A stretch of DNA of 12,404 nt from assembly GCF_000611645.1 (NCBI RefSeq), contig NW_014013045.1:982-13385 (forward strand), in the 5' to 3' direction. The notes beneath the pieces are model-generated. The model saw only the letters and a program-made list of their open reading frames with translations. It did not search any database and was not told the DNA's origin. Below are positions 1-7,151 of this stretch, piece by piece. Every line of letters begins with the position of its first letter. The first letter of the stretch is position 1. The stretch comes from Monoraphidium neglectum (Eukaryota; Chlorophyta; Chlorophyceae; Sphaeropleales; Selenastraceae). A program made the translations under genes and the position numbers.

Positions 1-62
<62 letters not shown>
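1..62. repeat. (AC)31 dinucleotide microsatellite
   Basis: A perfect run of 31 AC units starts at the first base of the window, so the true tract may be longer. It ends 46-57 bases before the first usable 3' splice site of the TmcB-like gene (AG at 107-108 or 118-119). It therefore most likely lies in an intron of that gene. Confidence 0.95.
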
Positions 63-65
<3 letters not shown>

Positions 66-108
66 CACCTGCAAGCGACCACGCACACATGCAGCTCATT
101 ACCTGTAG

Positions 109-1900
109 TCGAAATCCAGTCGCCGAAACCTTTTTATTGGTTATCACACTGACAGACTTGTGGCTGAGGTCGAGGCTCTGCTGCTGGACCCTCCCGATGT
201 CATCAACATCACAAGCCCCCGCTTTGAGTACATCTGGCAGGTGGGTTACACGCTATAGGGCTGCCGAACAGGCAGCGGTGGTTAGTGGCCCGTTCTCTCG
301 GCCGTGAACGCGTAAGATAGCACAAGGATGGGCGACCGAGCGGGGGGGTGAGATGGCATGTGTGCTTGTCGACGCTTAAAGCTGCATGGGTGTGTGGCCA
401 TGAGACCCACACAATTGGAAATGTGCATTGTGGCCGTGCATGTACCCCACCCTCGCCTTCCCTAGGTTGGGCGCCACGACCTGTTTGAAGGAATGTCAAC
501 GGCCAACGCGGTGAGAGTAGTGCGGCGCATGATGCACCCAGCCCCCACGCGCCCTCCCCCGACTCCGCGCGGCCTCGCTCAGCCCTGCCCAGCCCGTTTC
601 GGCGCAGGCCAGCCAGCCCGGCGGCGCCGGCCCTTTCATCTGCAAATATCCTTGCTCGCAAGCGTCCCCCGCGAATTCGAACCCCGGCCTCACCTCCCGT
701 GCAGCAGCACACCAGCCATTCTCCCGCCCTGTCCCTCCCTCACGTGCCCGTCCCGCTCGCACTATGGCCACTTTTGACCCCAGGCCTTCAGGGTCCAGGT
801 GCAGAGCACTTTCAACGACTTGAAGACCGTCCACGTCATCATGTATGCAGCCAGCATCGCCGTGGCGCTGTGGATAGCCGTGGGGCTCGTGCGGCCCTTC
901 ATGAAGCGCAACGCCAAGGAGACGCGGCAGGTTGTTATTGCGACAGAGGGGACGGGTTTGTGTGCCGCTCTTGCGTGCATGCGTGCAATTGTGCGCCGTC
1001 GCATCACGGCGTGAGGGGTTCCAGTTGACGGCTGCAGGAAGGGGGGGGCCAGGCAAGTTGCGTGGCGCGTGCAAGAGTGGGGATGTGCTGTGCAAGTGTA
1101 TTGCTCCGCTCACCTGCAGCGCAATGGGCAGTGCGGTATTGTATTCCAGGCGGGGCAGCTGGCTAAAACACGTGCTCTTCAGTTCAGTGGCATTGCTACA
1201 AACGGCTGCCAACAGCTGCACACTTGCCATGTGTTCCTTGTCTCCCGCCATCCTTGTAGCCACCAAATCCACCCCCCATGACACCCCTGCGCTCCTCACT
1301 TTGCTCCGCTTTGCGACACGCACACACACGACACCGTGCGCCCATCAGATCGCTCAGCTGCTGAGTCAGCTGCCAGCAGAGATGGACGTGGAAACGCTGG
1401 TGGCCTCAGCCCTCCGAAGCGGAGAAGGTGGGTCATTCTCTGCGTGTGACGACGATGTGTGCTTGACGCATGATGACTGGGCAGAGTGGGGCGCTGCATG
1501 CCGCCGGTGTGGTGATGCAGTAGATGTGCTGGCCGTGAATGTGCGGGGCGTCGTGTTTGGCTGCATGGCTTGCGAGTCTGGTGCATGCAGCTGCAAGTAT
1601 GGGGAACCCTGAACACCTAAACCAATGGGTCCTCGTGCACACAACGTAGGGGATGAGGGAGGCGGTGGCGCGTCCAAGCACGGCGGCGCCGCGCGCAGCG
1701 GCAACTCATTCAGCAGCGCCGTCGGTGGCAATGGCGGTGAGGAAGGCGGCGGCGGCGGCTTCAGCGGCGCTGGCGGCGGCGGCGGGCGCGGCGCAAGTGT
1801 GGGGGGCGCACGCCGGAGCGCGGGCGGCGGCAGGAGCCCGAGGCGTGGCGGCCAGAGGAGCGGGTTTGGCGATGGAGACGGCGACGGGGGCGGCTACTGA
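109..1900 (+). CDS. TmcB-like (tiny macrocysts) membrane protein, C-terminal part, 5 exons
   Basis: This is the 3' part of a multi-exon gene; the 5' part lies outside the window. Exons read from splice motifs and phase are 109-240, 466-510, 784-930, 1349-1427 and 1650-1900. The first three junctions are phase 0 and the last is phase 1. The first exon could instead begin at 120. Exon 1 contains DPPDVINITSPRFEYIWQ, exon 2 VGRHDLFEGM, exon 3 one strong membrane segment (VIMYAASIAVALWIAVGLV) followed by basic residues, and exon 4 IAQLLSQLPAEMDVETLV. This succession resembles the C-terminal membrane region of the large PAS-containing TmcB-like family, which is expanded in chlorophycean algae; that match is from memory of the family, not a search. 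The last exon gives a Gly-rich tail of about 83 residues. The function is unknown, and a role as a membrane sensor is only suggested by PAS domains elsewhere in the family. The last-exon frame is the least certain part. Confidence 0.72.
1650..1900 (+). repeat. GGC/GCG-rich low-complexity coding tract in the last TmcB-like exon
   Basis: Codon-scale GGC/GCG repetition fills this exon. In the spliced phase (a G carried over from 1427) it reads as a Gly/Ser/Arg-rich tail ending at the TGA at 1898-1900. The +1 frame, 1653-1919, is open too and would give an Ala-rich tail. The minus strand is also open over much of it. Such multi-frame openness is expected of GC-rich triplet repeats and is not evidence of overlapping genes. 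Confidence 0.7.
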
Positions 1901-3287
1901 GGATGCGGATGTCATCTGATGACATCAACTGCGGCAGGACATGGCAATAGCGGGCACGTGCGCCATCCAAAAAATGCGTGGTCGTGATGAAGCAAAGGGT
2001 TGTGGATTGTTGCTGAGCACGCAGAAGAGCCGCAACGGCCACAAAGTGTGAGCGTTGGATGGCCTGGCACGCTTGTGCGTAGTGAATGTGCAAAGGGCAC
2101 TGCTGTCCCGGCATGCAGGCACAGCGCTGCAGCGGGGCCTGAAATGCGAAGCGCCCCGCCAGCTGAATGGTGCCCAATTGCTGCCCTGTCCGGCTGCAAA
2201 CCAACGCCCCCAAAGCCGATCTCATCGCGTTGATCTTTTCGTTTCCAAGCTGCAGCGCCGGCTGTCACTCACGCCCATGGATTGGGCGACTTTGCGGGGC
2301 CCGTGCAAGCGGCCGGCAGCAGAGAGCACCTTGAATCCCTTCACTCACCCCCGGCGTCCACCCACACCATCGACGCGAGGTTCTCATGGTTTGTGGTTAT
2401 TGCCTGCTAGCCCATCCTTGTAACTGACGCGCCTTCCCTGATGGATGGCTGGGGGTGGCTTGATGGGGGGGGGCGTCACGTTGCTTACGGGCAAGGCCAC
2501 CCTTGATTGCTTGTTGGTGGCAGGCGCCCTGGCTGCAAAGCCAGCCTGACGGCGGGAGCATGCTCGTCCTTGGCTCATCGTTGAAATGGCACAATGGATT
2601 GAATTGCTCATCGTGACGGCACTTGCAGAACAGCAATTTGGGGCGGGTCAATCCGAGCAAGCAACTGTACTGCCACACACAACAGCCATTGACACTGAAA
2701 GCTCACTCTGGATGAAGGTGGGCACTGATTTGAATCAGCCACGCAAATGCAAGGTCGACAGGTGAACGGGATCTTCAAAGTGCAGCGAGGGATTTGGGCA
2801 GGCACGTGTGCGGCGTTTTCAACGCGCCAGCCCTAAAACACTGAGGAGGCAGCAAGGCAATCTGCCATCACGTGCAATGCCAATGTAAGCGGATTGCGCG
2901 AGCGTTGTGTTGCAACCACACCTAGGAAGTGCATATTGTGCGCCTTTTTGCGCGTAATTGATGCCGTACAGAAAGCAGGCGGCGGAGGGAACTGGTTGAT
3001 GCATCTTGCTTTTTGAAACATACGCACGGGTGCAGCCCCGCTTAGAGAATGTGGGCAATGGGAGGGTGGCGCAATGCTTCCTGATGTGAGGGCCGCCCCG
3101 CCCTTCTCACTGAGGCGTCTCGAAACCCGAACAGGCCCCAGCGGGCTGGTGGCAGTGCCAGCACAGTGTGCTGGCATGTATGGCCGCCTGGCTGGCGCCA
3201 GCCCTGGGCGACATTGCCGAGGCAGCTGCTGACGCGCAGCACCAAAACGACGCGGCAGCCGCTGATGACACAGCCCACACTTCAGGA
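1901..3287. other. Convergent intergenic region / probable 3' UTRs
   Basis: The TmcB-like gene ends on the left and the minus-strand endostatin-like gene ends on the right, so this stretch probably contains both 3' UTRs. Small open frames exist on both strands, but none shows a recognisable domain, a consistent splice pattern or protein-like composition. A TGTAA element for the left gene is at 2419-2423. No TTACA (the minus-strand counterpart) was found between 1920 and 3287, so the 3' end of the right gene is not located. Confidence 0.6.
2419..2423 (+). promoter_or_regulatory. TGTAA polyadenylation signal, probable for the TmcB-like gene
   Basis: This is the first TGTAA downstream of the TmcB-like stop codon. 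Chlorophycean algae commonly use TGTAA a short distance before the cleavage site. It implies a 3' UTR of about 520-540 nt, which is ordinary for these genomes. A second TGTAA at 2884-2888 is an alternative. Confidence 0.45.
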
Positions 3288-4316
3288 TCAGAAGGCCAGG
3301 CATGTCAACGCATTCAAATTTTCGCACGCAAAATTTCCAAAAAGGCCCACCGACAGCCAACCTGAGTTGACCTGCGATGTCGACCCAATGGTCCCTGCAT
3401 ACCGGATTGGTGCTGGCGGCGCTTCCGACACGTCGTTCGCTGTCGTCCAATGGTTGCAATTGCCAAAAGAATCTGAGATCGTCCCACCGTACCGGTCGGA
3501 GCCCGTCCACACATAACCCTGCAAGGTCACGCCGGCCGCCTGCAGCGACGCAGCAATGGATCCGTCCAGCAGGTCTGCCCAGTTGTTGGCGAGGGTGGTC
3601 TTCGGGCTCGTGCCAAGGGAGACGACCGGCAGGTTTGTGGGCACCCCGTACAGGGTGGGCATGTCCCGGATCTCGTCAGCGGCCGAGACGCTTATGAAGG
3701 CGCGGGCGCTGACGTAGCCAGCCGGACGGGTTGCGGCCGCCTGGCAGAGCGCATCGGCGCCGGCGCGGCCGCCAAGGTTGCCGTCGGTGGGTGATGGGAG
3801 CGCATACAGCACGATTTGCGTCGGCGAGGTCACGTAGCCCCCTGGGGGCACCCCGCCGAGTGTGGCCGCGTCGATGACGGCGTCGACCCGCAGGAAGTCG
3901 CTCGCGTTGACGGGCTGTATGCCAGCCTTGAGCGCCGCAAGCCCCGCAGTGACGTTTGCCCCGAGCTGCTGCAGGCTTGCCTTGAGCGCGGCAGCGTCGG
4001 CGGCGGTGGAGGCCGTCTGCCGCTGCAGGCTTGCTTTGAGCGCTGCAATATCTGTAGCGGCGTTGGCTTTGAGATCTTGGAGGGTGTTGTTAAGCGAGAC
4101 CACAGCTGACGCGGCCAGGCCCACTCTGCCTGACAGCGCGGCCAAGTCCTGTCGCGCCTGGGCGACGGCGGCATCTGCCGCGGTCGTGTTGGCCGGGGCA
4201 CTGCCGTTGGGCGGGCCGCTGATGGCCGCGGCGACCCTAAATTCGAGCGCGGCCAGCCCGGCGTTGAGCTGCGCTAACGTCGTCAGCCCGCAGCCGACGC
4301 GCAGGCTGGTGGGGTC
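3288..4316 (-). CDS. Endostatin-like / DUF1554-like domain protein on a coiled-coil stalk (terminal exon, 5' end unresolved)
   Basis: One large exon encodes 342 residues to its stop. It is preceded by a pyrimidine-rich acceptor (cctccccttgcag, read on the minus strand), phase 0. Residues 10-140 are Ala/Leu-rich helix with five N-glycosylation sequons (N37, N43, N76, N121, N137), and three 18-residue repeats span 89-142. Residues about 165-342 form a globular domain: GGRAGADALC at 182-191, LPVVSLG at 229-235, NNWADLLDGS at 244-253, VWTGSD at 269-274, CNHW at 287-290 and TCLAF at the end. Order, spacing and the four cysteines (C191, C287, C331, C339) resemble endostatin and the bacterial DUF1554 family, both of the C-type-lectin-like fold. 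By analogy with endostatin the disulfides would be nested, C191-C339 and C287-C331. Sequons and cysteines point to secretion. No signal peptide is visible because the first exon was not identified. It lies convergent to the TmcB-like gene. The ligand is unknown. Confidence 0.75.
   Translation of the reverse strand, partial: DPTSLRVGCGLTTLAQLNAGLAALEFRVAAAISGPPNGSAPANTTAADAAVAQARQDLAALSGRVGLAASAVVSLNNTLQDLKANAATDIAALKASLQRQTASTAADAAALKASLQQLGANVTAGLAALKAGIQPVNASDFLRVDAVIDAATLGGVPPGGYVTSPTQIVLYALPSPTDGNLGGRAGADALCQAAATRPAGYVSARAFISVSAADEIRDMPTLYGVPTNLPVVSLGTSPKTTLANNWADLLDGSIAASLQAAGVTLQGYVWTGSDRYGGTISDSFGNCNHWTTANDVSEAPPAPIRYAGTIGSTSQVNSGWLSVGLFGNFACENLNALTCLAF
3891..4052 (-). repeat. Three tandem 54-bp (18-residue) repeats in the stalk of the endostatin-like protein
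   Basis: The core gcyttgagcgc-gca motif recurs on the plus strand at 3925, 3979 and 4033, exactly 54 bases apart. The encoded units are DIAALKASLQRQTASTAA, DAAALKASLQQLGANVTA and GLAALKAGIQPVNASDFL. The A-A-L-K-A-[SG]-[LI]-Q core is conserved. Eighteen residues equal five helical turns (7+11), a spacing compatible with a mixed heptad/hendecad coiled coil. A degenerate core (LQDLKA) lies 11 residues before the first unit. Confidence 0.85.
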
Positions 4317-6780
4317 CTGCAAGGGGAGGTTGCACAATACAGCTCGTCAGTGTACTCGGCGGCCGAGGAATCACGAGCTGCAAGGATGCATGGAAGCGGC
4401 CGCGCCTTGAAGAAAACTGTGCACGCCTTTGGGGACCGTATTTACTGCATGGCAGAACCCAAGAAACAGGTGGAATCCACGCGAATCACCAGCCCCGCAC
4501 CTGGCTGTCCACTGTTGCGTTCGTGGGTGCCAGCAGCTCGCTGCACAGCTGACCCACCGCAAGAGCCGACTTGGGGCCGCACGACCTGACGAGAGTTCGC
4601 ACTGGCGCGCACTGCGCACACGCGTGATGGGAGCATCGCCGCGCGCAGGGTGGCTTGTTGAATTTTGGGCGGCGGCGCGATGACGCAAGCCACGTGCAGG
4701 TATGGCCGCATGCGGCCATGGCTGAAGCCGCAGCACCCATCGCGCAAGGGTTTGCCGTTTGCTTGCTTCGTTGATCAAGGCTGGGCACATGCACGTGCGT
4801 TTGTGTCCAGCCACATGCTGACATCAGCGTTGCCAGCCCTTCCTGCAACAAAATGCTTCTCACGATTGCAATCTTCTTGACCATCGGTGGCTTGGCAGCT
4901 GCATGAGCACTGCAAGTGATGGGGTGGCGCAGGAAGGTTGTGTGGCAATGCTTATTGACGGCCGTGGTGTGTGAGAGCGCAAGTGTGGAGAGCGCAACGG
5001 TGCAAACGTTCACGTCACACACCTGGTGCGCTGCAGATATTTCAAGCGCTTGCTTCTGAGGCAGCACCTCGAGAGGGTGGTCCGGCTGGCCCGCTGCCGT
5101 GCCTGCTTGCTGCCACCCCAGCGAGCGACACGGCAGCCTTGCTCGCCGTCAGCCAGCGTCATGGGCACATCTCAGGGGCGGCATGGCGCCCCCAGCTGCA
5201 CCACCGCAGCAGTGTTTGGCTCACCACATGGCAGTAGCCAGCATCAGTACCACCGCCAGGCATGTGCCACAACGGATGGTCATCACAACAGCACCCGCCG
5301 GGCGCGCACGCCGCAGCATCTGGACACGTTGGTCGGTGTGTTTCTCGCCCGAAGTAGGTATGAAGACTATGTTTTGATTGTTTGAATATGCTGTTTAGAT
5401 CGGCGAGCAGCCACCTAACCCGCGGTCCAACGGTCCCGCGACCACTGAACAGTCTGGTCGTGCCTGCCAACCACCGTTTCGTAGATTACAATATGGCCTG
5501 GATTTCTTGTGGGTTTTAGGGTTTGTCAGCAGGGCCTGCATCGTGGGGGGTAGGGTTGTGGGCGAGCATCTGCGTCTGGCTGTCACCCTTCGAGTAACAG
5601 GCAGGATCTTCACCCAGCACCTCATGCAGGCGCGCACTTGATGTGCGTGTGATACTGGAGAAAGACAGTGCTCCCGCCTCAGTTGGCATACTTGAAGCTG
5701 ACAACTTGCGTCAACTGGTTGAGAAGGAGAAGCTGCTGGTCATGCTGTGCAAACCGGGGTGCAGCTGCGCGATGACTCGCATTTGCAGCGAGGCATCGCA
5801 AGTGGCAGCCGTTGCACTGCGACTGCACTAGGCACTGCAGAGCATTGCAGACACGCCTTTCAGACGCCCACAGCTAGCACACTCCGCTCAGATTGCCCTC
5901 AGGAGACCACTATGGGCAGGGAACATCCCAGTCCCATGCATGTGTTGAGGGATCCTCGATGCTGCATGCAGTAGGTCGGTGGCAGCTGCACGGAATGTCT
6001 GTACATTGAGTGTGCGGCCAAACAGCAACAACGCAGGCATCTACCTTGGTATTATGCACAGACATTTCTCCTAGCCACTAGTCTCGCAAATGTCAGAGGC
6101 CCGCGTGCTCCTGAAAGGCGAGGTGGCGGGATGTCGACTCAACATCTCCTGTTGCAGCTTGTATGATGCGGGCACATCATTCCCGTGCAGCCGCCAGCTG
6201 CTGGTGGCATGGAAGTGACTCTGTGCTGTTGATAACCCAATCAACTGTCTGTTGCGCCCTAGCGTCTGCCCGTATGAACGGATAATGGAAGAAAACACGC
6301 AAATTGCTGCGATGCACGACTGCGGTGCCGCGGCGGCAGCTTCCCAGAATGCTGTCAGGCTCGCAGATGGAAAGGGCCGGCTTTGCGCCTTTGTGGCAGG
6401 GAGCCCCATAATGCGCACTCCCGAAAGCAAATTTGAGGCTCGCGCATATGATTGAGTACTAATGTACAGGCCAGGGGCTTAGTCATGCGCGTGTGCAGGC
6501 AGAACTCAGGGAGGCGTGCCTGGGGCTTACGGCAGCCATTTGGTGAATTTACTTGGGCATGGGCATACCGAAACTACTCAAAGAATTGCGTGGCTACAAA
6601 ACTGAGTGTCTGCTGCCTGCCCAGCTGCATGCGTGGTTTTGCCCTGGCCTCTGTGCGTTTGCCACATACACTGCTGAAACACACCGCGCGCGCAAATGCA
6701 TAGCATACCTAGCTTGCTTGGCCCTTGTGGCATTACCCAAAAATTACTTCTTTCAATAACTCTTAATAGGGGGTATCACT
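4317..6780. other. 2.4-kb stretch without a confident gene
   Basis: The 5' exon or exons, intron and promoter of the minus-strand endostatin-like gene should start here. One possible minus-strand exon ends at 4501 (residues ending NATVDSQ, followed by a gtgcgg donor); its phase 0 fits the acceptor before 4316, but nothing else confirms it. Another possible minus-strand start reads MVKKIAI, immediately followed by gtgaga at about 4876. On the plus strand, exon-like pieces occur at 5037-about 5157 and 5630-about 5757, and a short open frame starts MGIPKLLKELRGY at 6559. None could be joined into a gene model. No tRNA, terminal inverted repeats or transposase motifs were recognised. Confidence 0.5.
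5630..5757 (+). other. Possible exon or gene fragment with thioredoxin-like look
   Basis: After a catgcag acceptor at 5623-5629 the plus strand reads RALDVRVILEKDSAPASVGI, then LEADNLRQLVEKEKLLVML and CKPGCSCAM. The pattern of an amphipathic segment, LLVML strand and Cys-rich turn recalls the strand-CxxC start of a thioredoxin fold. However, it has C-S-C instead of C-x-x-C. The frame stays open to the stop at 5829-5831. No clear donor and no neighbouring exons were found. It may be a real exon, a relic or chance. Confidence 0.15.
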
Positions 6781-7053
6781 ATGGAATTCACCTCAGGTGA
6801 GCTGCTAGAAGTCCACAACGGTGCCAGGTGCGGGGCATGGGCGCAGTGACATCACCATTCCTCAAAAGCATGTGCGTCCACAATGAGGTGTTCGAAGCGT
6901 GGTTGCTGCACATGAACGTATCCAATGACAATCATCCAGCCCACACTATGCATCGTGTCAGCCAGGAAGCGTAATTGAAGGGTGCACAGCTGCAGCATGC
7001 TGCATAGAAACTGCTGTGCTGCGTTGCGTTGTACCATACTTGTTGTGGCACAG
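6781..7053 (+). other. Candidate upstream start exon and first intron of the senescence-domain gene
   Basis: ATGGAATTCACCTCAG at 6781-6796 is followed by a good donor (gtgagc). Its leftover base matches the phase of an exon starting at 7054 after a cacag acceptor. Using it would add 38 residues before the ATG at 7152 (M-E-F-T-S-G-R-G-V-P-N-N-L-F and onward), including a Cys-rich stretch with CC and CDSC. Phase agreement alone has a one-in-three chance, and the extension has no recognised homology. It may be a spliced 5' UTR or a real N-terminus. Confidence 0.3.
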
Positions 7054-7151
7054 GTCGCGGCGTTCCGAACAACTTGTTCAAGAACCCAGAACTGTATTGC
7101 TGCAAACTCGTCAAGTCAGTGGCCCGCTGCGACAGTTGCCAGACCGACAGA

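Noticed and set aside
496..1329. Long minus-strand open frame (277 residues)
   Set aside because: It is antisense to three well-supported exons and introns of the TmcB-like gene, has no recognised domain, and crosses simple sequence; it is a by-product of GC-rich DNA.
1653..1919. Ala-rich plus-strand frame as the true last exon of the TmcB-like gene
   Set aside because: The carried-over base from 1427 and the acceptor at 1649 put the exon in the Gly-rich frame. It is kept only as an alternative.
1761..2225. Minus-strand frame of 154 residues across the TmcB-like 3' end
   Set aside because: It is Arg-rich shadow coding of a GGC repeat, with no domain and no splice signals.
2055..2423. Plus-strand frame of 122 residues after the TmcB-like gene
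   Set aside because: It lies in the probable 3' UTR, has mixed composition without hydrophobic core pattern, and ends at the TGTAA signal.
3816..4410. Plus-strand frames opposite the endostatin-like stalk
   Set aside because: They are antisense mirrors of the 54-bp repeats. The minus-strand reading has the domain and acceptor evidence.
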